A stretch of 64,000 nucleotides of DNA from Linderina pennispora (GCF_002104995.1 NW_024468252.1:1240001-1304000); one strand, 5' to 3'; positions 9,744 through 19,561 are shown, numbered from the stretch's first letter. A program made the numbers and translations. The notes: generated by a model not told the origin, from the letters alone.

Positions 9744-11103
9744 CTCGATAATCAACCTGATTCCTGATCGGTGCTCTGATTAAGACGCGTTTCTAACAGC
9801 AGCATTGTACCAGAACAGCTTGCAAGACGCCGATCGCGGAGATGGTGAATCCAGAAACAAGGCGCGGCAGAGACATCTGCGCTTGGTTTATTAATAGACC
9901 GTGCCTATCGCCATCCTGTGTCCAAAGCAAGAAATAACATCCTTTGACCGGCTGGGTCTCAGGGCCCCAGTTTGGCTAACATCTTACAATAATTGACCGT
10001 GGGATCCCAAATAGCACACGGCGAAAGTTCGAACGAAAAGATCCCAGTCAGGTTCAAAAACACTGTTGACAAGAACACTCGGGGACCATGCTGACAACAT
10101 TGCGTTGCATCTACAAGCGCGCTGGTGGGTTTTGGCCGGTTCGCGCAGCTTGGACGTCCACGGGTTTCAATCAATTTTATGATAATCCCACCACGAACAT
10201 ACGAAAGAGAACGGGGATTGTTGCTTTGAATGAGCTGGAAAGAGCCGTTTGGGGATGCACCGAATATTCGGTTGAACCTGAGCAAACGAAATGTGACCCG
10301 CACCATCTGAGTGGAGTACTCCAATAAGAACGAAAATACCCAGCATAGAAGGAAAGAAGGTCATGTTGGAACAGTAGATCGCCGACTTGGCTGCTCTACG
10401 GAGAGCTTCGGCGCAGGAAAAAAGTGGAGAGGTGCCCTCTGATCACCATAGATGTCGGTGAGTTGGGGGTGGAATATTGCGATTGTAGAGCAGCAGATGC
10501 TGCTGCTATTCGCGACTACACGCCAGGCTGCCAGTTGGCAAATGGCTGTTTGCTGCAAAGGCATAATTCCCACAGAGGAAGTGTGTCTTCGACCGGCGAA
10601 CTTTCCGGTTAGACGGTTCCTGTGGAACATTTACACATGTACTCTGGTTTGGATTTTCATAGACAAATACAGCAATGCCATTTATAATTCCCAGCTGGCA
10701 TATGATACCCATTTCTTCCCCAGGATGCCCTCCCCACTTCTCGCCAGAATATGCCCGTGCAGCAGGTTGCCGTTTTTGTTTACCCAGGGCCATCTGCTGC
10801 AAACACGCCGATAGTGCCCTACATCTGCAGTTTCTGCCACCCATTATTGATTCGCACCTCGAGCAATCGCTCTCACCATCGGCCAAACGGGGAAGAACAC
10901 ACCACCGTCGACACGTTTGCCAGAAAAGCCTGAGAGTAGAGCGGCATATATAGAGGACAGCCGCCTCCTGCTCACCCAGTTCATCCAGTCGCATATCGTA
11001 GCACGAATACTCTCTTCAATAATCATTCTGCTATTTTGCTCATTTTACCCTTGCTATATTCCCTACTCTAGAATAATTCAACTATTGTGTACACGACCTG
11101 ACC
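9744..11103. other. Intergenic region upstream of OPT copy 1
   Basis: About 1.36 kb between divergent genes. Short open frames on both strands (for example around 9960-10320 and 10450-10990) lack recognisable motifs or convincing starts. The only element I can support is the TATA box near 10950. Confidence 0.5.
10947..10953 (+). promoter_or_regulatory. TATA box of OPT copy 1
   Basis: TATATAG about 150 nt upstream of the transporter ATG. It lies outside the duplicated block, so copy 1 and copy 2 of the transporter have different promoters. Confidence 0.5.
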
Positions 11104-13338
11104 ATGGCGACCCAAGTCGAAAGCCAGGGTGTGCACTACCCCGGCTCAGGAGTTCACGATGAGCTCCAGCACGAGGAATTCAAGGCTGGTGTCGAGAAGA
11201 ACGGCCAGTACAATGAGGAGGAGGAGGAGGAGGATTCCCCTTTTGAGATGGTCCGCGTTGCTGTCTCCAACAAGGACGACCCCGACCTGCCCTGCCTGAC
11301 TTTCCGCTCATGGATTCTCGGTATCATCTTTGCAGCCGCCCTTGCCTTTGTCAACCAATTCTTCTTCTTCCGCGAAAACCCCATCACTCTGGGTGGCTAT
11401 GTCGTGCAGCTGCTGTCGTTCCCGCTGGGCTTTGCCATGTCCAAGGTGCTGCCGACGCGCAAGTTCCGCACATTCGGCTTCGAGTGGACCATGAACCCGG
11501 GCAAGTTCAACATCAAGGAGCATGTGCTCATCTCCATCTTTGCCGGCACGTCGGTGGGTGTTGCCTACGCCATCGATGTCGTGACCATCAAGAAGATGTG
11601 GTACAACTCCGATATGGGCTTCGGTCCCAGTGTGCTGTTCCTGCTGTCGTCGCAGGTCATGGGCTACTCGTTTGCCGGCCTGTCGCGCGAGTTCCTGGTC
11701 TACCCCTCCGCTATGATCTGGCCGGCCACGCTGGTGTCGGTGACCCTGTTCCGTACCTTCCACGAGCACTCGGTCTGGAACGGCTGGTCGCGCACGCGCA
11801 TGTTCTGGGTCTGCTTCGCTGCCAGCTTTGCGTGGTACTGGGTCCCCGGCACCATCTTCCCGACGCTGTCGATGATTGCGATTCTGTGCTTTGCTGCCCC
11901 CAACAACGTCATTGCGCAGCAGATTGGTGACGCGCCCCACGGTCTGGGCATCCTCAACCTCACGCTGGACTGGAGCTACATCTCGTCGGGTTTCACGGGC
12001 TCGCCCATCGCCATCCCGTGGGTCATGGCTGCCAACGTGTTTGCCGGCTTCGTCATCATCATGTGGATCATCACCCCGATCGGCTACTACACCAACACCT
12101 GGGGCCACGGCATCTACCCGATCTACACCGCGTCGCTGTACCTGCCGGACGGCGGCCGGTATAACATCAGCGAGGTCATGACACCTGACCAGAACTTGGA
12201 CCCCGTCAAGTACGAGGAGTACGGCCACCTGCGCATGTCGTTCCACTTTGGTCTGACCTACGGCATTGGCTTCGCTGGCCTGATGACTGTGCTGTCATAC
12301 ATTGCTCTGCACCACGGCAAGGACATTGTGCAGCGCGTGCGCCAGTCGCGCTCGATGGACGACGACATCCACGCCAAGCTTATGCGCCGCTACCCCGAGG
12401 TCCCGCAGTGGTGGTACCTGGTCACCTTTGCCATCACCTTCGCCATGTCGATCATTGTGTGCGAGGTGTGGAACCTCATGAACTGGTACTGGGTCATTCT
12501 CAGTGTCGTGCTGCCCTTCATCTTCACCATCCCGATTGGCATCATCCAGGCGCTCAGCAACCAGCAGCCAGGCCTCAACATCATCACCGAGTTCATCATC
12601 GGCTACGGCCGGGTTGGCGACCCCATCGCCAACGTCACCTTCAAGGTGTACGGCTACATCACCATGGCCCAGGCGCTGCTGCTCGTCTCGGACCAGAAGC
12701 TCGGCCACTACATGAAGATCCCGCCCCGCACGCTGTTCATTGCCCAGCTGGTGGGCACCATCATCTGCGCCTTTGTGCAGCTGGGTGTCGCGTACTGGCT
12801 CATGAACACAGTCGAGAACATGTGCAAACCCGAGGGCCGCCCGTGGACGTGTATCCAGGCCAACACCTTCTACTCGGCGTCGGTCATCTGGGGTCTGGTT
12901 GGCCCGGGCCGCATGTTCGGCAGCGACAGCCCCTACCACGTCGGCCTCTACCTGTTCATTGTCGGCGTGTTCCTGCCTGTGCCGTTCTGGTACCTGCAGA
13001 AGCGCTACCCGAACAGCCTGTGGAAGCACGTCCACATCCCGCTGCTGTTCTCGGCCTCGGGCTACATGCCGCCGGCGCCGTCGCACATCTACGTCAACTG
13101 GTTCATTGCCTGCACTATCTTCAACTACTTCATCCACAAGTACCGCAACCAGTGGTGGCAGCGCTATGCGTTCTCGCTGTCGGCCGGCCTTGACTGCGGT
13201 CTTGCGATCTCGGGCATCATTATCTTCTTTGCGCTCCAGAACGTGGTAATTCCGACCTGGTGGGGCAACCCCGAGTCTGGCACGCACTGCCCGCTGGCGA
13301 ACACTGGATTCAAGCCTCTTCCGGAGCCCATCGCTTAG
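11104..13338 (+). CDS. Oligopeptide transporter, OPT family peptide-transporter clade (copy 1)
   Basis: 744-residue plasma-membrane proton-coupled transporter of short peptides. An acidic cytosolic N-terminus (EEEEEED around 39-45) is followed by many hydrophobic segments. The two motifs that mark the peptide-transporter branch of the OPT family are present: NPG at 131-133 (NPGKFNIKEH) and KIPPR at 538-542. The cytosolic loop near 410-430 is charged and ends in RYPEVPQWW. Residues from about 91 to the end are identical to OPT copy 2 at 38.9-41.2 kb, while the first ~90 residues differ and come from a related but diverged gene. An arrestin gene lies 750 bp downstream on the same strand. Substrate range (tetra/pentapeptides, glutathione or others) cannot be told from sequence. 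Confidence 0.93.
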   Translation: MATQVESQGVHYPGSGVHDELQHEEFKAGVEKNGQYNEEEEEEDSPFEMVRVAVSNKDDPDLPCLTFRSWILGIIFAAALAFVNQFFFFRENPITLGGYVVQLLSFPLGFAMSKVLPTRKFRTFGFEWTMNPGKFNIKEHVLISIFAGTSVGVAYAIDVVTIKKMWYNSDMGFGPSVLFLLSSQVMGYSFAGLSREFLVYPSAMIWPATLVSVTLFRTFHEHSVWNGWSRTRMFWVCFAASFAWYWVPGTIFPTLSMIAILCFAAPNNVIAQQIGDAPHGLGILNLTLDWSYISSGFTGSPIAIPWVMAANVFAGFVIIMWIITPIGYYTNTWGHGIYPIYTASLYLPDGGRYNISEVMTPDQNLDPVKYEEYGHLRMSFHFGLTYGIGFAGLMTVLSYIALHHGKDIVQRVRQSRSMDDDIHAKLMRRYPEVPQWWYLVTFAITFAMSIIVCEVWNLMNWYWVILSVVLPFIFTIPIGIIQALSNQQPGLNIITEFIIGYGRVGDPIANVTFKVYGYITMAQALLLVSDQKLGHYMKIPPRTLFIAQLVGTIICAFVQLGVAYWLMNTVENMCKPEGRPWTCIQANTFYSASVIWGLVGPGRMFGSDSPYHVGLYLFIVGVFLPVPFWYLQKRYPNSLWKHVHIPLLFSASGYMPPAPSHIYVNWFIACTIFNYFIHKYRNQWWQRYAFSLSAGLDCGLAISGIIIFFALQNVVIPTWWGNPESGTHCPLANTGFKPLPEPIA

Positions 13339-14090
13339 TATTATTTCAGTCCATTCATTCGAAGAATATGCTCACAGAGTGTCTAGTCAGAATCTGAGGT
13401 TGCATTGCCCGCTAGCCCAAGCCTAACCCCGTGCAGGCGGCGTGGCTCGCGGCAATGGCAAACTATGAGCAGCATGTGCAATATATATCGGCCAGTTGCT
13501 CACAGGTTGGGTCAGTCTGTGGGGTATGGCGTTGGCGTTGGCATTGGCGTGCGGAGGGCTGTGTGCTGGCCATCTCTCCAACAGAGCACAGCCGCCGTGT
13601 GAAATGGACAAGGGTTCAGGGGCTCAAGGGCAGTGCGATCCGCATATGTTCTAGGCGGAAGCATCCCAGCTGGTCGGCTGCATGGCAGACAAAGCGTCCG
13701 CCTGCATATGCCGCTCCCGGATCAGGTGGCCATGGGAGTGGGCATGAAGGCAGGTCGTCCCAGCAATGCTGTGTGTGCCAGCCAGGATGGCCGGATGGCC
13801 CCCGCCGTGCCAGCGATGATAGCGCCGGAACGTACTTTTGGTTGAGGAAAGGAGCGATTCGCCTCAACCAAATCCCAGCCGCATGCATACCCCTCACACC
13901 TGCCCAAGAAAGGCAATGCCACTCGCCGGCACGCTTTAAAGGCAGGGGTCGATCTCTTGGAGAGATGAGAGCGAAAATATCGCATTCCCTCCTCTGCTCT
14001 CCTTGGCCGCCATCCCTTTCCCTCCCGCTACTTTGCTCTCATTGCATTCGCAACATTCACATTCTGTGGGAAATTCCTCACATACAAGCC
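13339..14090. other. Intergenic region between OPT copy 1 and the arrestin gene
   Basis: About 750 bp within the duplicated block. The frame is open upstream of the arrestin start, but that stretch is Trp/Arg/Cys-rich and lacks domain features, so I treat it as 5' UTR and promoter. A TATATATC lies near 13482. Confidence 0.55.
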
Positions 14091-15335
14091 ATGAAACCGA
14101 CATCCATCTCTATTGTCTTGGACACAGACACGGTCAGCCTGTTCGGCGAGCGCACACAGGCTGCCGGCCACATCCTGACTGGCAAGGTTGTTGCCAGGTT
14201 CCGCACCACAACCAAGGTGCGCTCGCTGGACGTCTCATTCACTGGCGAGCAGGCCATCAGCTTCACACCACGCCCTGCCAGCGCCAGTGCCCGGGGCCGG
14301 CAATCACCAGTGACTGCAAACAGGCGTCTGGCAGACATCTCGCAGCAGCTGGTAGTACCGGGTGCCGACAAATCCACAGCTACATTTAGCGCCGGCATGC
14401 ACGAGCTGAGATTCGAGCTGGTGCTGCCAGGCGACCTGCCACCGACGGCCAACCTCCTGTTTGGCAGCATTTCATACACTGTGCGTGCCAAGCTAACGCT
14501 GACAGGTCTGCGGTCAAACTGCAGTGCACAGACACCGGTGGTGGTGGTGCGGAATCCCGGCGAAGGCAGCGAGTGGGCAGACGCAAGCGCCGATGCTCTG
14601 AGCGCCAGCGCTGAATGGGAGGACAAGGTCAAGGTGACGCTGGCCCGCGACTCTCACATCGTGGCAGACAGCGCGCTGGCCCAGTTCACATGCATTGTCG
14701 AGCCTGGCATCAAGGGGCTGCGTCTAATGGCGCTCGATCTGGTGCTCAAGGAGGTGCAGACGGTGTTCCGCGATGCTGGCCATGTGCCGGTCCACAGAGA
14801 GACGCAGGTGATTGCACGCAAGCGCATTGCCTTTGGCAGACAGGGCTCCGCAGCCGACAGCCGGGAAGAGCACCGGGTGGCGCTAAATATGCCGGCTGCC
14901 TACGAGGATGTGCAGTTCGAGCTCCAGTCCGACAGCGTCACCGTGCGGCATCAGGTGGTGCTGACAGCGCTGGTCAAGGCACCCGAAGGCGCTATTGTCG
15001 AGATGACCATCCCCGCCTATGTCTCGGTGCTGCCAAATGCCGGCGCCAACGGCACCATTGACCTTCCCCTGTACGAGAGCTCGGGCTCTGACCGGCTGAT
15101 CCAGACATCCCAGTCTGTCATTTTACCAGGCGCTCTGTCTGATTACGGCGCCCAGTCTGCTGGTGCTGACAGCGCCGTTGCAGTGACTCGTGACCTGCCG
15201 CCATATTCGCTGCCTGTGTGCCCGTCGTGCGGCAAAGAGGACGTGTCTGTGCTGCAGTGCCACACGGCGGCTGCGGTTAGAATCAGCCGGATGCCCCCCA
15301 ATGCCGAGATCGAGGACCTGTGTGCTGAACTATGA
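14091..15335 (+). CDS. Alpha-arrestin-like protein (intact copy)
   Basis: 414 residues with an arrestin-type fold by pattern. The N-terminal domain begins SISIVLDTDTVSLFGERTQA with GHILTGKVVARF and HELRFELVLPGDLPPTANLL, then YTVRAKLTL. The C-terminal domain starts near KVKVTLARDSHIVADSALAQ. Near the C-terminus are an LPPY motif (369-372), of the [LP]PxY type bound by WW domains of Rsp5-family ubiquitin ligases, and a CPSCG pair. Alpha-arrestins recruit such ligases to permeases for endocytosis. Lying directly downstream of an OPT permease, it could regulate that transporter; this is inferred from position only. I chose the ATG at 14091 because it starts directly at the arrestin beta-strand pattern. 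Confidence 0.75.
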   Translation: MKPTSISIVLDTDTVSLFGERTQAAGHILTGKVVARFRTTTKVRSLDVSFTGEQAISFTPRPASASARGRQSPVTANRRLADISQQLVVPGADKSTATFSAGMHELRFELVLPGDLPPTANLLFGSISYTVRAKLTLTGLRSNCSAQTPVVVVRNPGEGSEWADASADALSASAEWEDKVKVTLARDSHIVADSALAQFTCIVEPGIKGLRLMALDLVLKEVQTVFRDAGHVPVHRETQVIARKRIAFGRQGSAADSREEHRVALNMPAAYEDVQFELQSDSVTVRHQVVLTALVKAPEGAIVEMTIPAYVSVLPNAGANGTIDLPLYESSGSDRLIQTSQSVILPGALSDYGAQSAGADSAVAVTRDLPPYSLPVCPSCGKEDVSVLQCHTAAAVRISRMPPNAEIEDLCAEL

Positions 15336-15456
15336 AAACTAGAGCGTGGAGTGGGCTGTATTTATAACAAAACATCATAAAGACTGGTGTCCGAAGGGTG
15401 TATTACTGAAGAGTGAGGCAGGGTGTCAGGCAGTGGCTTTCAAGGTAGTTGGCTGC

Positions 15457-15768
15457 TTACAGCTGTCGCTTGAGCCATCCCCAGCCGGCGTTCTCGATCT
15501 GGCGCTTGAGCCATTGCTCGCTGGCGTTCTCGACCTGACGCCTGCCATAGGCAACCGGGGCATTGCCGTGCTTGAGCCATTCCCAGCTGCCATTCTCGAT
15601 CTGGCGCTTGAGCCATTGCTCGCTGGCGTTCTCGACCTGGCGCGTCAGCCATTCCAACCCAACATTTTCGATCTGCCGACGCTCAATAGCATCCACATTA
15701 TCAGACTGAGGGGCAGGTACTGCCATGGCGACAGCAGCAAGGAGGAAAGCAGGCGCAAAGAGCTTCAT
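15457..15768 (-). CDS. Secreted precursor of Kex2-type repeat peptides (copy 1)
   Basis: 103 residues: a signal peptide (about 1-16, KLFAPAFLLAAVAMA), a short pro region ending in RR at 30-31, then five related units. They are QIENVGLEWLTR (32-43), QVENASEQWLKR (44-55), a 22-residue unit (56-77) with a W-E-W-L core that ends in YGRR, QVENASEQWLKR again (78-89) and QIENAGWGWLKR (90-101), closing with QL. Four of the five units end in the dibasic pairs KR or RR that Kex2-type proteases cut; the first ends in TR. Each unit starts with Gln, which could cyclise to pyroglutamate. This layout is that of fungal pheromone or Kex2-processed repeat-protein precursors. I do not recognise a named family. 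Convergent with the arrestin gene. Confidence 0.8.
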   Translation of the reverse strand: MKLFAPAFLLAAVAMAVPAPQSDNVDAIERRQIENVGLEWLTRQVENASEQWLKRQIENGSWEWLKHGNAPVAYGRRQVENASEQWLKRQIENAGWGWLKRQL

Positions 15769-17540
15769 GGTTGATGAGTGGGTTACTTGAGGCGCTGATG
15801 GTCGGGAGGGTAATAGGGGGTTTGGAGGGTAGGAGGCAGAGGGAAACAGTGGTACCTGGGGAGGATGGTTTCGCTAGTGTCAGGACTGGCAGTGATGTGT
15901 TCTGCTTGAAATCTGCGGACAAACCATGCTCATTTATACTCGTGTATGTCAGTACCGCCAAAGTCGCTAGGGAAGCGAGCAACAGCTGTTGCTTGCCGAA
16001 GGCATCCACAATTGCACAAGCGACATCTTGAGTGGTGAACACATGCACAGCTAGTTCTTTTGCTGGTTATTGTCCCAAACATCCGACCCAAGGCATGGTG
16101 TGGTGTCACTTGGTACATGATCGCCCAGACCTAAATTCCAGAAGGCGGGTCGAAGTCGTGGCGCATTGGCTACAAGACCTTCACGCAGTCTGTGTGTGTG
16201 AGCTAGTACATTCTCTATTGCTTGTGTTTTCAGCTACGCTGGTGTCTGGTCGAGCACATTCTCCGCGAACCAAACTGGCCAAGATACTGGCTGCTGAAAT
16301 GGATTAATAGACGGAATGTCACTGGGATGGTATGATTTTCGCTCAGCTCAAAACACAAGCAATTGTACAAGCGCCTGAAACAACAGCCACAAAAAATCAG
16401 CTTTTTCTAGCTCACAGCATCCTAACAGTATTTTTTTGTAGGGACACTAGCATAACCTTCATCTACTAGCCATAAAAATATAACTTCAACCTCAATAGCT
16501 TCTTACATAGAGTGACTACAGCTAAAAGTGATACTTGTTGGAAGCTGGATCATAGTTTGCTTTGGCTGTAGGATCCACATATACATGTGGCTCTTGTTCA
16601 GGTGTGTATGACAGTACCTCCTTAGATTGAAAGAGTGAACAAATATCTAGCCACTACTGGTAGAATGTGCTTGCTGGTAGCAACATATTTATTCTGGCTG
16701 AGACGATACTGAAAAATACTATTTACGACAGTACTGCATGCACAAAGTCTGGTTGAAGAACGAGAACTTCCCCCCCCATCCTGACCAAACCTAAACGATG
16801 TGACAAGTGCTGCATTAACTTCTGGTGTCTGGATTGACCTGGGAATGTAATGCAACAGATGTTCGAAAGGAAGTAGCGGATCTGAGAGAAATATTGAAAT
16901 ATTGTTATGAGTGAGGAAAAACTGAAAAGCCGGACGCCGAGTTAATGTGCAGGCTTTTATGCCAGGAATCTGTGCAATGACCACAGATTCCATTGATGGT
17001 GAACTGGAGCTTATGTCATAGCACTAGCGCTATGACGTAAAGAGGAGGCTGTTAGATGGGTGCAGATGTGGTGAAGTCAGAGTGATTAAAGAATCGCATG
17101 GTGAGTGGTACCATAGGCTTCAACGGGATCATATGTATATGCACCATATCTATTCACTTACAAGCCCTTAATATTGTTACGAATATTGTGTTTGGAGAAT
17201 ATTTATGCGTCCCATGTGAGTGCGTACTTATAAAATTTCTCTGCTTGCGATGTGAGTCTGGCTGCTAGCCAGCATGGCTTGACATGCTGATAAAAGCATT
17301 ACAGTAAACCGATAATCTGAAAATGTCGGATGATTGCTAGTGAAATGATGATCTCGGACGTCTCCTGTCTTGATGACCTGCTCAGCGCAAGCGTTTCCGC
17401 CCTGGTTCGTTGCTGCTGGCTGCCGAATCGCCTGTAGCTGCAGTACACCTCTTGTGCGGCCTCCTTATTGCTGGAGTAGCGCCAGAAGCATTGGTAGCAA
17501 TGGCCCTGGAACGGCGGAACCGTTCAGGAACATGCCGGAA
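15769..17540. other. Gene-poor stretch: precursor upstream region, arm boundary and AT-rich DNA
   Basis: The first ~610 bp belong to the left arm and hold the precursor promoter. After 16380 the DNA is unique, AT-rich and full of stops. A minus-strand open stretch at 16622-16993 (123 codons, starting with ATG) reads ESVVIAQIPGIKACTLTRRP and looks like part of an old protein, but I cannot assign it. It may belong to the same decayed element as the relic at 17.5-17.8 kb. Confidence 0.45.
15932..15938 (-). promoter_or_regulatory. TATA box of the repeat-peptide precursor (copy 1)
   Basis: TATAAAT on the minus strand about 165 nt upstream of the start codon. The same element is present in copy 2, so each copy carries its own core promoter. 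Confidence 0.5.
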
Positions 17541-17543
17541 TGT

Positions 17544-17790
17544 CTACAGCGACTTTTCGCAGCAGAACAGACATATTAATGATATCCGGAATTCGTCGAT
17601 CAGATAGACTTCAAAGCCATGGTGCTTGAACTTGTCGTGCCATCCCTTGCCACGAATCGGCGCATGGTGTCGAGCCATCGGCGCACTCCGGTTGCCCATG
17701 ATCAGCACTGGATCTGGACTGAACTTGCTCCGGAGTTTCGCGGCAAGCCAAGACAAATAGCGCTTTGAGGTAGGGCTCTGAACTCGATTC
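17544..17790 (-). pseudogene. Decayed TnpB/Fanzor-like C-terminal fragment
   Basis: The minus strand encodes about 80 residues, including SPDPVLIMGNRSAPMARHHA, then PIRGKGW, HHGFEVYLIDEFR and a C-x-x-C-C remnant, ending at a TAG (17544-17546). A G-x-x-S loop, an 'IRGxG' helix, 'GFxVYLIDEFRTS' and then a zinc ribbon is the order seen near the C-terminus of TnpB and eukaryotic Fanzor nucleases. Here the Thr after DEFR is Ile and the second half of the ribbon is gone. Upstream, the frame is broken by stops, though open pieces in another frame continue to about 17931. It is clearly inactive. Family assignment rests on motif memory only. Confidence 0.5.
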
Positions 17791-17931
17791 TATCAATGCT
17801 TTTAGGATGTATATTTGACACCTTGGGATCTGAATCCATCGATTAATGAGATAATACTGTTTTAGGAGTTCACAGAACAAGTCACACACCGGCTTTGAAG
17901 GACCCAAAAGAGCCTGAATCGTTTCAGCCAC

Positions 17932-18852
17932 TCAAAAGCGCTCTAGCGGACAGTTGGACACCTTTGGACTATAAAATCATATACAGCTGAGAGATATACC
18001 TGAACTACTGGCAGCAACTTCACCCTTTACTTTTGAATCCCAGCATGGCCTGCGTTGTCTATATCCGGCTATGGTATGTGCCAGCGGCATTTGTCCATTG
18101 CTCTGTGCACATTTAGATGGCGAGTAAGACTTGCATAAAAAATGAATGGCTGTGGCATAAATTGGGTATGAATTTTGGCTCCACGTTTTTAGCTACAATG
18201 CTTTTGAGTACACAAGAATCACTAGCATATTTTTATTTCACCTGAAGTACTGTTTATAGAGAACGAAAGGAACCATCTGTAGCCGTCGAAAAAGTAGGTT
18301 CGCCGTTCACAGACTGTGCAATTTTCAAGCAGGAAGACCATGGATCCACAACATGGCTTTTTGCAATAATCACAGACCTTGCATACCAAGTGATGTATAC
18401 TAGATCAATAATATTTAGTAAAAGACATGGTACAGCTGCCGTTGGATTCTAAGCACAGCAGTCTTTAGAAAAACAAGCGTATGGCTCTGAATCAACAACG
18501 CTTTCTGTTCAACTACACAAGCAATAATAGGTGCTTGAGCAAGAGTATATATTTTCTGAATGGCATATGAATGTGACGCTTGTTGTCAACAGATCTAAAT
18601 GAGTTTGCAGAACAATATACGCACAGGAGTAAAAGAGAGCCCATCAGCCTTGAAGCATAGTCGGATTCTCTACAATATGATCACTTTGGCGAAAACAATG
18701 GCCCAAAAGTCAAACATGTCATCCTTCACTTCAATGCTTTTCAGATCAATGAATGTTAGTGCTGCCAATAGTGGGCTTGAGGCTACATCTTGTTCCAGCG
18801 TGGTGGTCAAGCAATGGTGCGCTCTCCCAGAAGACTTTCGGAAGACAAATGG
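17932..18852. other. AT-rich intergenic DNA
   Basis: No supported gene. A plus-strand open stretch at 18599-18859 has no motif or repeat. This may be further debris of the mobile-element relic. Confidence 0.5.
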
Positions 18853-18860
18853 TATATAAA
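18853..18860 (+). promoter_or_regulatory. TATA box of the GPI-type protein gene
   Basis: TATATAAA about 93 nt upstream of the ATG at 18953. Confidence 0.5.
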
Positions 18861-18952
18861 CAAGGTATATACAAATCTTGGATCCAGCATCATCTCATCT
18901 TGATTCTGCCTTTACCTTAGCAAACTATAATATTCTAATTACCTGTGCCGGA

Positions 18953-19561
18953 ATGTTGAGGTCATCTACGCTCGCTGCTTCATTTCTTGCCCTGTGCGCT
19001 ACCGGTTCAAATACCAATATCTACCTGCCTGAAGGATACGCTGTCGGTGTTGGCTCACAAGGATCACCAACTCCGGTCCTGGTTCCAGTTCCCGCACAGC
19101 TACCCGAATCAACGGCCCTCTTTTCGACAATAAGCGGCATCATCACACCAGTGGCAAATATCGATGCAGCTGCTACACCTACTCCTGCGTCCAGCTATCC
19201 TGGAAATCAGTCTGGTACACAAGCTGAGGTAGGATACACACCACAGACTGGGGTGGCCGCTGAGCAGTTCAGCCTAGCAAATGCTAGCGCTGCCGCCCAA
19301 GAACACAGCAGCGCCTATGGCCACAATGGTGCAACTACTGAAGCAGGCACTCCGGGCAGCCTGTCGAGCGAGCTTGGCAGGCTTTCTGGAGATCAGCCGA
19401 GCGATCACAGCGTTGGCTCGTTGAGCTCCAAACATCACTCTGCCTCGCAACTGTCGTCTGAGCAAGGGTCGGGTGCACAGTCGGCTATTTCCGCAAATGG
19501 CATGGCAACAGCGCTACTGGTCGTTGGTACGATGCTCGCAGCGACCATCTCAAACCTCTGA
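18953..19561 (+). CDS. Secreted, probably GPI-anchored Ser/Ala/Gly-rich surface protein
   Basis: 202 residues. The N-terminus MLRSSTLAASFLALCATGSN looks like a signal peptide. The body is rich in Ser, Ala, Gly, Thr and Pro with few charged residues, and has possible N-glycosylation sites (NQS, NAS). The last ~20 residues (GMATALLVVGTMLAATISNL) are a hydrophobic tail after a small-residue region, as in GPI attachment signals. Cell-wall or plasma-membrane surface location is inferred. The frame is open further upstream only from a TTG; the ATG at 18953 puts the signal peptide at the very start. No known domain. Confidence 0.7.
   Translation: MLRSSTLAASFLALCATGSNTNIYLPEGYAVGVGSQGSPTPVLVPVPAQLPESTALFSTISGIITPVANIDAAATPTPASSYPGNQSGTQAEVGYTPQTGVAAEQFSLANASAAAQEHSSAYGHNGATTEAGTPGSLSSELGRLSGDQPSDHSVGSLSSKHHSASQLSSEQGSGAQSAISANGMATALLVVGTMLAATISNL

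Larger units (their letters stand above)
11374..16380 (+). repeat. Left arm of a ~5.0 kb inverted duplication
   Basis: 5007 bp that match 35867-40874 in reverse orientation. The arm starts inside the OPT coding region at GAAAACCCC (codon 91) and ends at GCGCCTGAAA about 610 bp upstream of the small secreted precursor gene. It contains most of OPT, all of the arrestin and all of the precursor gene with its promoter. I found three single-base indels between arms and a handful of substitutions, most in the last few hundred bases. No transposase, terminal repeat or target duplication is visible at the ends. Confidence 0.95.

Noticed and set aside
10088-10994. Several 60-160 codon frames upstream of OPT copy 1
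   Set aside because: Overlapping frames on both strands, no signal peptide or domain, in a promoter region.
11308-13287. Long open frames antisense to OPT copy 1 (302-330 codons), repeated at 38.9-40.9 kb
   Set aside because: They are Arg/His/Asp/Val-rich mirror readings of a GC-rich transporter gene and have no domain.
13431-14090. Upstream extension of the arrestin frame by 220 codons
   Set aside because: The extra part is Trp/Arg/Cys-rich without domain structure, and the internal ATG starts exactly at the arrestin fold.
16032-16307. 91-codon open frame present in both arms (also 35940-36215)
   Set aside because: It starts with GTG, has no motif, and a substitution between arms changes amino acids; shared only because the DNA is duplicated.
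18599-18859. 86-codon plus-strand frame
   Set aside because: No motif, AT-rich surroundings, and it runs into the promoter of the GPI-type protein gene.
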